Counted from the first letter of the stretch, positions 23,418-35,456 are shown. The stretch is 64,000 nucleotides of DNA from Epithemia pelagica (GCA_946965045.2 OX337228.1:5022001-5086000); one strand, 5' to 3'. Notes: generated from the sequence alone by a model not told the origin. Numbers and translations: made by a program.

Positions 23418-26115
23418 ATGGCGAATCCGTATCCTTCGACGAATCCCAGTGGAATGCCTCAACCAGGTGGACCCGGACAGCAAGCAGGAGTATCCAATGT
23501 TCCCGATTCCTACTTTACTGAATCGCGCAAGGGAGAGATTAATGAGTTGCGCAATCTGTTACGTGGATTTGCGACCGAACGGGATCCCCAACGCAAACGT
23601 GATATCATCAAAAAGGTCATTGCCTACATGACCCTTGGCATTGATGTCTCACGTCTCTTTTCCGAAATGATGTACGTGTCTTTTGTGTGGATCAATCGCT
23701 GGTGAATGGAATGTGTGTGAAACTCGGCTCACCAGTCTTTGTTTGGCTCACTTTTCATTTTGTTACCTTCTTGTGTTTGTTGTGTCCTCGTCACCCTTTT
23801 TTGTCCTTAGGTTGGCCATTGAAACTCGTGATTTAGTCATCAAGAAAATGGTGTATTTGTATTTGACCAACTATGCACGAACACACCCTGAATTGGCACA
23901 AATGTGTACCAACACCTTACAAAAAGATTGTGGCAATGACGATCCCATGGTGCGAGGGTTGGCCTTGAGAGCTCTGTGTGGCCTACACTTGCCGCAAATG
24001 GTCGAATACATTGCCGAGCCACTCCGACGATCCTTGCAAGATGGCCATGCCTATGTTCGAAAAACAGGAGTCATGGGCATTCTCAAACTCTACCATTTAG
24101 ATCCAGACTCACTCGAATCCTCCGGATTTGTCGATATCTTGTACGATATGCTACGAGATCCAGACGCTAGTGTTGTTTGCAATTGCATTATTGTCTTGAA
24201 CGAAGTCATGCAGAAAAGTCCCAATGGTGGTATGGCCATAAACCGAGCCATTATGTTACATTTGCTCAATCGCATCGCTGAATTCAACGAATTTGCCAAA
24301 GTTCAAGTCTTGGAACTCGTACCTCGGTACATTCCAGCCCACGAAGAAGAGGGGTTTCAAATCATGAACTTACTCGATCCAGTCTTACGATCTTCCTCAC
24401 CAGCAGCCGTCTTGGCTACTGTCAAGGCCTTTATGAGTTTGGCCGAACACGTCGTAGATATGACTTCCGACGCCGATGCGGCCAAGAATATGAAACGACA
24501 AATTGTCGAACGTGTCAAACCTTGTCTGGTGACACAAGTAAGCGCTGGGTCGTCCGAACAAATGTACACATTGTTAAAGCATGTCAAGTTGCTGGCTGAA
24601 GTTTGTCCGGGCGTCTTAGACGATGAATATCGACAATTCTATGTCCGCTACAATGAACCCACTCATGTGCAATACTTAAAGGTTGAAATCTTGCCCCAAT
24701 TGGCCAACCCCGATACAGCGCCCGACATTGTTACAGAACTCGCAGAGCTCGTGAACAATTCGACCCATTCGAATTTGGCCAAGGCGGCTGTCCGGAGTAT
24801 GGCAACCATTGCCACAGCTCACGGACGTGGTGGACCCGGTGCCGTGGAAGCCATTGCGCGACGACTGGTCGAATTGCTGGATTTGAATATGGAACACGTG
24901 TCAGCCGAAGCCGCAACCTGTTTGGCCCTCATTGTTCGAACACCAGAAGGACAAGGTCTCAAGGCCCTCATGGCACCACCACTGATCCGGGCGCTCAAGT
25001 ATACAACCGAACCAGCCGGAAAAGCCAGTATCGTCTATTTACTCGCTGAGTGTGCCAGAGACAATGATAACGTTACAACACTCATCCCAGAGGCACCCTA
25101 TGCCTTGGAAAAACTCATTGACACCTATGAGGAACAAAACTTGGTTGTCAAATCGGCCCTCTTGTCGGCGACCGTCCGTCTATTTTTTCAACAGCCTGCG
25201 CAGTGTCAACGAATGCTTGGACGGTTGCTCCAGCATGCCACGAATGACGTGAGCAGCCAAAACTTGCACGATCGTGCCTTGCTCTACTACCGCATGTTGA
25301 AAACGGGCAATCCACACGATTTGGAACGAATTATTGCCCATGGAGGTGGTGAAGCAGCTGTGGCCAAGGAACAGTTTTCCGAGGATTTGCAACCCGAAGA
25401 AATGGAACAGCTCATGTTGGAATTTGATTCCTTGACCGTTATTTACGGAAAGCCCAGTGCGAACTTTATCGAACCAGAATATCAAGTCAAGTACACGAAA
25501 ATGCCACCGGAACATCCTCTGGCGCCAGGCACGGAAGACACTGGAGGAGCCACCGCTCCTCCAGCAGCAGTTCCACAACAGCATCAACCACAAGTACCTA
25601 TGACTGCGGAGCAGCCACTGACGGCGGAAGCACCGGCGGCGCCGCCAGTGGAAGTAGACTTGCTGGGTGGGTTTGGTGATCCTGCGCCTGCCCCCGTTCC
25701 ACCTCCCTCGGCATCACCCACAGGGTTGGTCTTATCGCCAACTGTCGCCATGTCCGGAGAAGAGTACCAGAGCAAATGGGGCTCTATTGATGACGCAAAT
25801 GCCATTGTATCGGCCGTTCCTTTACCCCGTTTGCCGGAATCCACACAGGTTGTAGAACAAGCATTGGCGTCCCATGCCATTCAAACAATGGCCAGTGGAG
25901 AGTTGGCAACGGAATTCAAGTTCTTTTTGTACGCACAGCAACAAGCTCCGGGTGGAAGTGGAGCACTCTTTCTGATTCAATCCAACATTGACAAGACCAG
26001 CTCTGAACCGCTCATGATTGTCACGCTAAAGATTGTCGATGATTCCATCCTTGGCAATTCCCCGCAAGCGTTGGCGGATCAGTTGGTGGAAATTCTATCC
26101 AAGGCACTAATGTGA
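23418..26115 (+). CDS. AP4B1: AP-4 adaptor complex subunit beta
   Basis: Two exons, 23418-23671 and 23811-26115. The 139-nt intron (donor GTACGT, acceptor TTGTCCTTAG) is needed to join …RLFSEM to MLAIETRDLVIKKMVYLYL, a contiguous adaptin motif. Product is 852 aa. Start is ATG 23418. Residues about 35-550 form the adaptin N-terminal helical-repeat trunk; a Pro/Ala/Gln hinge (about 630-705) follows, then a C-terminal appendage domain. I prefer AP-4 over AP-1/2 because the segments YMTLGIDVSRLFSEM and DPMVRGLALRALCGL match plant and animal beta-4 more than beta-1/2. AP-4 works at the trans-Golgi network in cargo sorting without clathrin. A homologous AP-1/2 beta call is the alternative. Confidence 0.85.
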
Positions 26116-26333
26116 GGGATTAAGTCAAATAGACTAGTTTTCGAATCATTGTAGAAATAGACCGTATACTCTAGAGGAGCAGGCCAACTACAGTTCGATC
26201 GCAAATGGCAGCTCCTTTATCACATGATACTCCTCGTAACCTTAGAACATACTCCTAAGACCTAGGCTGCTTATCCAAGCACATAGGTAGCCTCCTTTTG
26301 AGGTGATGTCATCTTATATGCGACCTATCCGCG
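26116..26333 (+). promoter_or_regulatory. Upstream region of the plus-strand PRORP gene
   Basis: 218 bp containing a TACTCCTAAG motif at 26250-26259 of the kind found in many intergenic stretches of this window. Confidence 0.35.
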
Positions 26334-29190
26334 ATGGACATTTTTCGTATCGGGGTTTCTTTTCTTGACAAAAATCTTGCCCCCTACAGAACAATGGCGA
26401 CGCACATCTGCGTCTTGAAGCATTTGTCGGCCTATCGTCGCCATGAACTCAAGAATGCTTCCGATGGTCACAGGTGGATCTCGATTCACCTGAATGGGCT
26501 TCAAAGATGGTTTTCTCGATCCTCATCATCCTCAGATTTCCCTCCTTTCAATGGTCATGACCATCGCCGACGCAACCATGGACCTGGCCCGAGAAGAGAA
26601 CCATGGAGACCTCGCTATCCCCCGAGAGCTGACCAGGAAAACGCACAGAATCATGAAAGGAAGCCAGTAAACTCTAGATCCGCCCAGCGCATTCGTCTGC
26701 TGGATGAACTCGACAATGTACTCTCCAAGAGAAGTCATCGCCAGAAAAAAGCACCAAGGAAGGAGTCTTCTGCCACTGTAAATATAAATCCTCGACCAAC
26801 AAGACCACCGATTTCTTTCCAGAGAGGAAACGAAATGCGAAACTTCCCGGGCCTCTCTTCAGACAGCAATCATCAAACCAGTGACCATGAAAATGTGGTT
26901 TCGTCGCCTGACAACGATTCACCTCGAGCCTCAACAACCGTGTCGAATGCAGCGAGTGCACCCCTGTCACAAGTACTACCGGTGTCTTCGGATAATGTAG
27001 CGTTGGATGACATCTTTGGTATTCCAAGCCGACCATCTGCAGATAGTCCGTCGCAAGAGAACGACGAACAATCACACTACAAAGAGTACATGGAAATATT
27101 AGATCGTTATGTGGCAACCAGTGTTAAGCTAAAGGCAATCAAGGACGACAAGCTAGCTCCTCTTCTCGCTTACCTGAAGCAACAAGGTAAGTTCCTCTTT
27201 GAAACAATGAACCAATGCCATTGGTCCATTCTCATCTTCTCTCTCTTGAGCAGACCCCGTCATTCCCACTGAGTACCCGCAGTTTGGTTCTACCATTGCC
27301 TCTTGCGGCGCTCTCTCTTCGTCGCAGATGCTAGTCAATACCGAAGACTGCGAACCACATAATATTGAGTTATCTGAGCAAGTGAACAAACAGAAAGAAG
27401 CTTTCAAGGAAAAAATGGGTTTTGACCCAAAGCAGATGAGTATTGTCGCGGGACTATTGAACTTTATGGGGGGACAGTGCGCTCGATATGCCAAAATTGG
27501 ACCGTTGAAATTAACATGGCAAAAAGTTCTTGAATCTGGTTTTGTGGATAAGAATATACTTCATCCGTTGATACACATGGCAGCCACCGTGTCAATTGAG
27601 AAAAAGAGATCTTCAGGGTCTGGAACCACGCTATCAATATTGGACGTACTCGACGGTGTTGATGTTTCAAAAGGTGAACAAACTGAGGCGAAAGAAGAAA
27701 AAACTTCGAGTGAAGGCGATGTTGAGGATGATGATGATGTGTCCAAGATACTCGACGAAATGGCTACGTTTCATGACTTATTGTATGAACCCACCGAGCA
27801 GACTGTACATGTACGTGTGCGACTGCTGGTAAGCCGTGGCGAAGGGAAAGCTGCAGAAAAGCTGTTACGCGAAAGCAAGACAACATTGCGTTTGCGAGTT
27901 TTCACTCCTGTTCTATCACTTTTGCTCCAACAAAAAGACTTTAAGTCTGCCTTTTCGCTCTACCAACGCATGCATGCTATTGATTCTGTCATACTTGATG
28001 CGGACAGCTATATAACGTTGATTTCTGGCTTGGCAGAGCATGGATGTTTCAACAATGATGCACCGGCGGTTCCAGGTGCCGCCGAGGTGGGTTATTCTGC
28101 TTCAGGTCCTTCCTTGTTTGACGAACTAGTTGGCGAAATGGCCGAAGAATTTTCTGAAATCACCATTACGTCTGCACGGCGCCTCTATAATTCACTGGCG
28201 AAAGGCTTATCGGACAACTCATCTTTGAAACCAGTCGGTACGCTGGAATCACTTGCAATCAACAACACCCATGCATTAGATGACTCTAGTGCGATCGCTG
28301 GTAGAGTCATTATTGATAGTCAGACTGGCGTTTGTCCTCGAACCGGTGTGAAGCTCCACTTGAAGCATTTGACTGATGGTCAGAAAGAATCATTGAAGAA
28401 GGGATGCAAAACTCTTGCACTAGAACGACAAGAAAGCTGGTCATACAAGGCCACCACGATGGCTGATGAGAATCTCGACAGCTTCCTCGACTGGATCGAT
28501 TCAAGGCATGGTGAACCCTTTACAGCGATTGTGGATGGCGCTAATGTGGGATACTACATGCAGAACTATGATGGTGGTCAGTTTAACTATCACCAAATTG
28601 ACTTTGTTGTTCGGTCATTGGAGATGAGGGGAGAGAATCCTCTCGTAATTCTTCCTTTCAAGTACACACGTGATGTATTCACTGGTTCCACCAACAATAG
28701 GAGACAGTTTCTCACGGACGAGGACCACCACATTCTCCAGAATCTCCGTGACGGTGGAAAGTTGTTTGTCGTCAACTCAGGACTCTTGGATGATTTCTAC
28801 TGGATCCTAGCCAGCGTGGCGAAGCAGACGACATCCTCCGGTGGACGTGATCTCACAGTTCCGTTTGACGATTCCTCACGCTGGCCTGGAATGCGACCAG
28901 TGCTCATTACGAATGACCAAGTCAGGGACCACAAACTGGGGATGCTTGAACCTATGCCATTCAAGCGTTGGAATTCCAACGTTATTGTCAATTACAACTT
29001 TGCGCCATATGCGGGCACACAGCGAATGGGCCGTGGCATTGGCTTCAGTCCAATCGCTTTCTACAGTCGTGAAATTCAGTGCAACAGAAACGAGAATGCG
29101 ACCGGTGCAAGTGTTTGGCACTTTCCGCTCTGCGACAGTACCGATGAATGGTTTTGCGTGCGACTTCCGCAGCGTGCGGATTCGAACTGA
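26334..29190 (+). CDS. PRORP: Protein-only RNase P (PRORP), plus-strand copy
   Basis: Exons 26334-27186 and 27254-29190 (intron 67 nt, GTAAGT…GAGCAG) give 929 aa, longer than typical plant PRORPs (about 530-570 aa). The enzyme cleaves the 5' leader from precursor tRNAs. The first ~300 residues are basic and Ser-rich; the extreme N-terminus could be an organelle presequence, and a second ATG at 26394 is an alternative start. A PPR-like helical region spans about 330-600. The NYN metallonuclease domain shows IVDGANVGYY, then LLDDFYWILAS and LITNDQVRDH, which carry the acidic metal ligands. The C-terminal WHFP with a following Cys matches the zinc-site half of PRORPs. The other half reads GVCPRTGVKL: the usual second Cys of CxxC is Thr. 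Its stop lies one base from the stop of the opposite-strand paralogue. Confidence 0.9.
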
Positions 29191-29191
29191 G

Positions 29192-31309
29192 TTACTCGTT
29201 TGATGCAGTTGAGATGCAGAGCCGCCACGGTTCATCCCAACCAGTAACTGGAAAGTGCCACACACGGTGGCCGGCATTTTCTGGTCTATCATTCGATTGA
29301 ATCTCCCTTGAAAATGTACTTGGTGGGAACAGTGTCAAGTTGCGCCCACTCTCCCATTCGCTATGTCTATAGCTTCCTATAGAGAAATTGACAATCTGAC
29401 AGGTTGTCCATCTCCGAAAAGGCCGAGCTTCGAGAAGTGCCAACCTGTGGTCTCGCATCTGGTCATTCGTAATTATAATAGGTCTTTGTCCTGGAATCCT
29501 CTCTTCATCGGTTTTTGCCCCTGAACTGGTCAGATTTGTTACACTCGCAATCATCCAAAAATAATCATCAAAGCAGTAACGCGGTACAATGTACATCAAA
29601 CCACGCTCTTTGAGATCCTCCAAAGCTTGGATATCTTTGTCGTTAAGTTCTTGTACCATACGAATATGGCGAAGATAAAACTTTTTTGTGGTATATTTTG
29701 ATGGCATGACGACCAGTGGTTGCTCTCCCAAACGAATCAGCTCTTCCGCCATTAGCTTTACCTGGCTGTACTGTACAGTCCCGGAACCAAAGTGCGCAAC
29801 ATTGGCGCCATCCACAATCGCTGTAAATGATCGATCTTTAAGCCAGTTGGAAAAGTTTTGTAATTCGGTTCGGCAATATTCCCCTGTCGGTGGGTCTACT
29901 TTCGCGTTCTTTGTCTTGGCCGTAGCGCGGTACTCTTCTTGAGAGGAAAAGGCCATTTCGAGCAAGGTTTCCCTCACGTGCCTTTTTTGCGGTTCATCCA
30001 AGGTCAATGAGCGAAGTTTCACTCCTGTTGCATTACAGACACCGGATGTCTCGTTGATGTGGACACGGCCAAATGTGACACCCCCAGTGGTTGTTGAACA
30101 CATTGGTATCAGAGATTCTCTCTCCTCGACACCACTGGATGTGGATGAGCCTTCGTGCAAATCTCCAAAACCACTGTACAGAGTTTCAGCGGCACTTTCC
30201 GTCAACTCCAGTAAATCCGTTGCCATGAACCCAGCAATATCGTCGAAAAGCTGCGGGCCCGAAGAAAGGGATCCCACTTGTAAAGCTCCAGTGGCTTCCT
30301 TTGAAAGGTATCCTTTGGATGCCAGCGAGCTGAGCAACAGCGCATAGGTGGCAGCATCCAGATGTACGGTGTTGAGTTCGCGCATTCGCAGAAACAGACG
30401 CAACGCGGACTCCATGCTTCCAATCTCGTTACAATAGTATGAGAGAATTGGCGTGTAAGTGCGCAGTTTGGACGAGTCGTCCGTAAAAGAAAGCGATTCG
30501 ACCAACTTTTCTGCTTCCAATGGTTTTTCCTGGGATATTAAGGACTGAATGCGCAAGGTAGTTGTTCTCTCATTGGGGAGAAAAAGAAGAGTATGCATCG
30601 CAACAACGTCCCACAAGCATTCCTTGCAGATTTCGTCGTCACCCATCAAGCCTAGAACGTACATGTAAGTGCTAACACTATTCTCACGAGGTATGCTACC
30701 CATGAGTCGCCACTTGAGCCAAGCTGCAATGAGCGGTCCAACAGTCCGAGTTGAGGCACAACGATCACCAATGTAAGTCAAGCACCGATCCATGTATTGT
30801 TTTTGAGGTTTTGTCAGGTTCAATGCCCTCAAAAGGGACGTATGTCTTTCATTCATCTCAGATCGAAAGTCGTTCCTGTCACTCTCTTCGTGTTGATAGT
30901 TTTCAGCATCGAGGATCTTCTCAATAGGCAATGTTAATGTTGGATCCAACAGGAAACTTTGGACCGGTTCAACATTAGAACACTTTTTCAGAACACGAGG
31001 TTCCACCATTATCTGTGACATGATCTCAACATATTCGTTCCAGTAATGATGATCGCAAAGCGAGATGTTGCTTGTCTCTGGGCTCCATGGACTACCACTG
31101 CCCAAGGAGGAAGAATTGGGTAATGACACGCCCAAGGGAGATGGTTTCTCTATGGATACCATCCGTAATGGACCTGAACAATCATATGGTTTCGGCTCCG
31201 ATGTCTTGAATACTTTTGGAAAATGAAAGAGAAAGCCATCAATGAACTGAAGCGGAAGAACAATATAGACAAAAAGTGGTGCGTTCTTCATGATCTCTTC
31301 ATTTTTCAT
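29192..31309 (-). CDS. PRORP: Protein-only RNase P (PRORP), minus-strand paralogue
   Basis: The frame is open from 31426 but begins at a TTG right after an in-frame TAG; the first ATG in frame is at 31309, giving 705 aa. An upstream exon cannot be excluded, because CTT|GTAGGT and CTTCAG|TTC could form an in-phase intron inside 31239-31345. PPR-like repeats occupy the centre, with the motif SGVCNATGVKL (CxxT, again lacking the second zinc Cys). The nuclease domain has AIVDGANVAHF, CFDDYFWMIAS and IITNDQMRDH, and the C-terminus has VWHFPVTGWDEPW. All acidic catalytic positions I recognise are kept, so it is probably active on pre-tRNA. Targeting of the two copies probably differs because their N-termini are unrelated. 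Confidence 0.85.
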   Translation of the reverse strand: MKNEEIMKNAPLFVYIVLPLQFIDGFLFHFPKVFKTSEPKPYDCSGPLRMVSIEKPSPLGVSLPNSSSLGSGSPWSPETSNISLCDHHYWNEYVEIMSQIMVEPRVLKKCSNVEPVQSFLLDPTLTLPIEKILDAENYQHEESDRNDFRSEMNERHTSLLRALNLTKPQKQYMDRCLTYIGDRCASTRTVGPLIAAWLKWRLMGSIPRENSVSTYMYVLGLMGDDEICKECLWDVVAMHTLLFLPNERTTTLRIQSLISQEKPLEAEKLVESLSFTDDSSKLRTYTPILSYYCNEIGSMESALRLFLRMRELNTVHLDAATYALLLSSLASKGYLSKEATGALQVGSLSSGPQLFDDIAGFMATDLLELTESAAETLYSGFGDLHEGSSTSSGVEERESLIPMCSTTTGGVTFGRVHINETSGVCNATGVKLRSLTLDEPQKRHVRETLLEMAFSSQEEYRATAKTKNAKVDPPTGEYCRTELQNFSNWLKDRSFTAIVDGANVAHFGSGTVQYSQVKLMAEELIRLGEQPLVVMPSKYTTKKFYLRHIRMVQELNDKDIQALEDLKERGLMYIVPRYCFDDYFWMIASVTNLTSSGAKTDEERIPGQRPIIITNDQMRDHRLALLEARPFRRWTTCQIVNFSIGSYRHSEWESGRNLTLFPPSTFSREIQSNDRPENAGHRVWHFPVTGWDEPWRLCISTASNE

Positions 31310-31515
31310 GGCCACGCCATGTTCCGATCCACTACCTACAAGGAGGCCCCCAGCATCTGGGTTCTGATTCTGAGGGTGTAGTTTCTGCGGCCCCCAAAGA
31401 CTTAAGCCATAAATCTGCTCTATCAACTAGGAGTATCAACATGATGTGGAAACCCCTATTTCATTTTTATGCCTATCCGTATCCGAATAATCATTACTCC
31501 AATCCTAACCATAGA

Positions 31516-34369
31516 TCAAAGTTCGAACGTATCCAAAATCCGATCAGCTCGTTCCTCAACTGTGGTCTTGGAAGCTCCTTCTTCCCTTGAAGCTTGATCA
31601 GGAGAAGGTGTCGGCTCATTGACCTTCTCAACATTGACTTTGCTTGTTTTTTCAACCTTCGGCACTGACGAACTCGCGGGAATGCTTCCCTCTACGACCG
31701 CCTCGGCCCTTTCCGCAACGCGGTTTACGTCCACTTTTGTATCGTCTAAAGAGACCTGAGACCCAGCAGGATTGTCATTCGTTGCTTGCGATTCTACGGG
31801 ATCCTTCGCTTGCTCGGGTTCTACAACTTTTCCAACCTCGTTATTTGAACTAGGGGTTCCAGCACTCGCTTCTACGATCGCCTTTACTTCCTTATCTTCA
31901 GACTCTCCCGGAACATGCTTGATTCCGGAGCTCGGTGCATCTTTCGCTGGAGCAACAATACCTTCTTGGTTCTCTTCACCAGTTGCGGGCGGAGCGCCTG
32001 TTGTTGGATATACAGCCGTGGGTGTTGAGCTTAGGAAAGTTGAAGCATTTGGCAACAGGACACCTGCGGCAGTGCTGCCCAAGGTAACGATATCGCTTCG
32101 TAGCTTATCGCGCTCTTCGTTTGTTTTCTCTCGAAGTGCCTGTGACGTTTTTTCGGCTGCCTTTTTGTCACCTATGTCGACCCATTTGCCAGTCTTTTCG
32201 TCTTTTCTCAGAAAGCGACCAGGAGGGTCTCCATTTCGAATGGCTCGGACAATAACACGTGCCACGGATGGCTTTTGTATCTTGGGAGCTCGAACATAAT
32301 CGGCACGATGCAAGGCAACAATGTCTCGGAAACGCTTGTTCCCCTTGTGATGGTTGGTCAAGCCCCCACGGCCGCACCTGCGGCGTATTTAAAAGAAACG
32401 AAAATGAGTACTGGACAAATTAATCAAACGCGTCGATCTTGTGGGATCATTCAACTTACAGAATATCAAAGTCCGTCACCAGGATATTGCCTTCTTCATC
32501 CACAGCATTAGGTGGCAATCCTTCCGTAAAGAGCTCCACACTGCTATTGGCACGCCCACTAATTGGATTTGTCGAAGACTTCCGTCGACCAGAAGACGAA
32601 GTACCAGGTACGTCTTTCATTCCCAAAGAGAGCGGCACGGCTAACTGGGTTCCAACATAGTTGAGCAGAGAAACATTTTGATTCGAACGAGAAGCGTCAT
32701 GTTGGGTTTTTTGTTTCTTGGCAGGATTTTCTCCCGACATCTCGTTGTCTGCTTCGTTTTGCTCAGAGTCTTTGGCATCATCGTTCATATCTTGTCTTCG
32801 AATACGAAGCGCTTCTCTAAGTGCACTTCGCTGTCTTTTTTCGGCGTTGGATCGTTCGCGGAGGCCCTGTGAAGTCTTTTCTGCAGCGGTGCGATCACCG
32901 ACATCATACCATTTTCCATCGTCACCTTTCTTCAAGAACCGCCCCGAACGGCGAATGGCTTTCACAATCTTACGTGCAACCCCAGGCTTGTCCATCTTGA
33001 GGGCGCGTATGTAGTCGGGCCTATGAAGTGCAATGACATCCCTGAAGCGTCTGTTACCGGGGTGAGCATTTGTCATACCACCGCGACCAAACAAGACATC
33101 GTAGTCAAGAGGGTTTTCCACTGGGATAACTGTAGAGTGTTCCATTAAAACAGGTTCCGTGTCGTTCAGAACAAGAGAAGACTGTTGTGGAAGCTGGAGG
33201 TGGATTTCCTTTTCCAAGTACACCTCGAAGACAAAGCAAATAGCAAAGAGAGCAGCTTCGGCCGGGTTCAATATGCTCCAGAACACGGACTCATCTTCCC
33301 GAATATTTCTCAACAAGAAGCGCGCTTTACGTGCTCCGATGCCTTGTGAGCTGCTCAGAGATACAGGAGTGGGAGTCGAAGGAGCACCAACACTGTCTGG
33401 CGAGGGATCATTTTCTAAATCTAGGTTCGCTACCGCGTTTGACGCTGTTGCTGTGTCTTGGAGACCATGCAACAAGTTAAGAGCAGCCTCAACCCTTGCA
33501 TCACAGCTTGTTGTATACGTAGTGACGACTTGAGAGATAAGACTAAAGACAACTTTGTTCCCGACATGGCTTTCATACAACTTGTCGGCATTGGAAGCTC
33601 CGCGCCTTAGTAAGATTGCGTCCTTCGGATCCGGCACCAGAACTATTGCAGAATCGGCGTCCTGTCCCTTGGCATCCGCTGTGGAACGTTCCAGCCAGTC
33701 GTTCAGTTCCTTGTACGGAGATTCCCCGATAGGAATCTCCGTAGAATCCATCGTCAGCTCCTCAAACAAAAGACCTTTAATGGCTTCAAGAATTTTTTGA
33801 TCTTCCATGATGGTAAACATACCGTCATCGGATCGCATGAGGAACCGTCCCTGTGACCGTAGAAACGGCCTAGGGACATCTTTGAGACCTGCAAGCTCCA
33901 AGGGTTTCCCTTTCTGTACGACAGTCATGAACTTGACAGCAATGTCATGTAATGCCTTCGACTTTTTCGTCGGGGCGGGGAGTTTCTTCAACTTCCACAG
34001 GATGCATTCCAGGCGGACCATGTCGTGCAGTAAAGAGTTCAATACATGGCCAGTTGAGCCTGGGCCCATGATAATGTCGCGAGACGTTGGCTCCAATCTG
34101 TTCGCATCTGGTTGACCGAATACCGACGCACTACCTGCAGATACGCGTAACGTCGATTGGTCCTCTCCATCATTGCCTTGGCCTGACGCTTCTGGTTCTG
34201 CAACCTTGTTACTTGTAGCGCTTGTCACCGGAGACGACTTCGTACTCTCCTCGGTCGTTGAAGCAACAGGTTCCTTGGACTGGGATTGCTTTTGTTCGCT
34301 GTCGCCGTTCACATTTGCAACCACGGATTGGCTCGTTGCCTCGGATGCGGTTGTAGATTCTGGCATCAT
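31516..34369 (-). CDS. DUF6824 multi-domain protein
   Basis: Two ORFs that look separate are one gene. Exon 1 (34369-32460) ends GATATTCT before GTAAGT; exon 2 (32377-31516) starts after CGCCGCAG. Splicing the 82-nt intron rebuilds DILCGRGGLTNHHKGN, the start of a DUF6824 domain that neither ORF contains whole. Product is 923 aa. Canonical DUF6824 modules lie at about 424-508 (DVLFGRGGMTNAHPGN…GRFLKKGDDGKWYDVGD) and about 635-720. Two diverged copies appear upstream: about 97-205 (DIIMGPG…GRFLMRSDDGMFTIM) and about 249-380 (AILLRRGASN…ARFLLRNIREDESVFW). The C-terminal ~200 residues are Ser/Pro/Glu-rich. DUF6824 is frequent in diatoms and presumed nuclear or DNA-associated, but function is not established. 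Start is ATG 34369. Confidence 0.8.
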
Positions 34370-34866
34370 CGACTAACCTTTGTCTCTTCCGAACAACACA
34401 AGTGACCTGAACGAAGTCGTGGATGCCCAAGTCCACAACAAAGAGGACTGGTTCTGCGGTTGTATCACGGACGCGATGGGTTTGTGCTTTGGTGCTGTGT
34501 GCGGCCCGTCTAATTTTTGAAAAAAATCCAAGGGATGTTTCCCAACGCAACGGCTGTATTGTACTGTTTTTCCTAGTGTCACCAGCTGCTTATCGCCAGC
34601 CACTACAACAAAAAAGTCGGGTATATTGTAGCTACAGACAGTCTATTGTATTTCAATCCTGCCGCGCGTACCCGCTAGCTCAAGCGGCGCGCAAAGCGCA
34701 CGAGAGCGCCCGACGAGGCCGCCGAGAAATTAGTCACATTTAAGTCGCATGACAAAAGGCCCTCATTCTCATTCATCTCCTCTTGTCGAGAGACTTTCTA
34801 TCGCTTCCGTCGCTTCCATCATTTTTCTCCATACCGCCAAGTTTCAGACCATATACGTTAGAGAAA
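34370..34866. promoter_or_regulatory. Divergent upstream region of DUF6824 and Pkr1-like genes
   Basis: 497 bp with no supported gene. A GC-rich patch around 34670-34730 contains a GCGCGCAAAGCGC near-palindrome. Short ORFs here are not conserved-looking. Confidence 0.45.
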
Positions 34867-35230
34867 ATGACGTCCTTCTTTGCACAAATTATGGAACCGG
34901 GAGGCGGCGTTAAGTTGCTTCCCTTTGTTCGTTTTGTCATTTGCATCCTTTTCATCTTGACCGTCATTGGTGCCGTCGTCGGGGTAGCCAGAGTCCATGT
35001 AAGTCCCTTCAAGTCCGCTTGTTCTGGCTGTAACGACCATGTTCTCACAGCATTTTCATTCGCAATTCATCGCTTCTATCCAGATGATTGTTTTGTCTTG
35101 TTTGTCGGCTGGTCTTTTGATGAGTTTAACCTTTTTTGAAGGAGAATACAACAAACTACGAAACTCAGCGAAAGCACAATCGGGTATTAAACCATCAACA
35201 AACACCAACGCGGATGGAAAGACAGACTAA
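34867..35230 (+). CDS. Small two-TM protein resembling V-ATPase assembly factor Pkr1
   Basis: Exon 1 (34867-34998) and exon 2 (35084-35230) with an 85-nt intron (GTAAGT…TCTATCCAG) give 92 aa. The product has a short N-terminus (MTSFFAQIMEPGGGVKLLPF), one hydrophobic helix (about 20-42), then a second directly after the splice junction (MIVLSCLSAGLLMSLTFF), and a polar tail. Helix spacing and the VARVHMIVLSCLSAGLL segment recall Pkr1-family proteins of the ER that help assemble the V-ATPase Vo sector. The similarity is short, so this is a moderate call. An in-frame alternative acceptor at 35050 would add 11 residues. It ends 226 bp from the convergent UBA3 stop. Confidence 0.65.
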
Positions 35231-35456
35231 AAGTTCACAATATTTTCGTCTTTCTGCGTTCATGTTGCTTTCTCATCGGAATGAAGATCAAGTGGGTCCG
35301 AGACTCCATATTCGGAGCCTTTGCTAGGTGATCTCAAAGATTGGCTCTGAAATCATTTCTGGTTGATTCTTTTAAGCTAGAACCGCATCGTTGATTTTCA
35401 AACTTTGTCATTATTTACGACTTGCCAGGAATCAGTCGCCGCTGGCAACAGCAAAT

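Noticed and set aside
31772-32299. 175-codon plus-strand ORF opposite the DUF6824 gene
   Set aside because: Lies across the Ser/Pro-rich tail and canonical module of the real gene; no domain.
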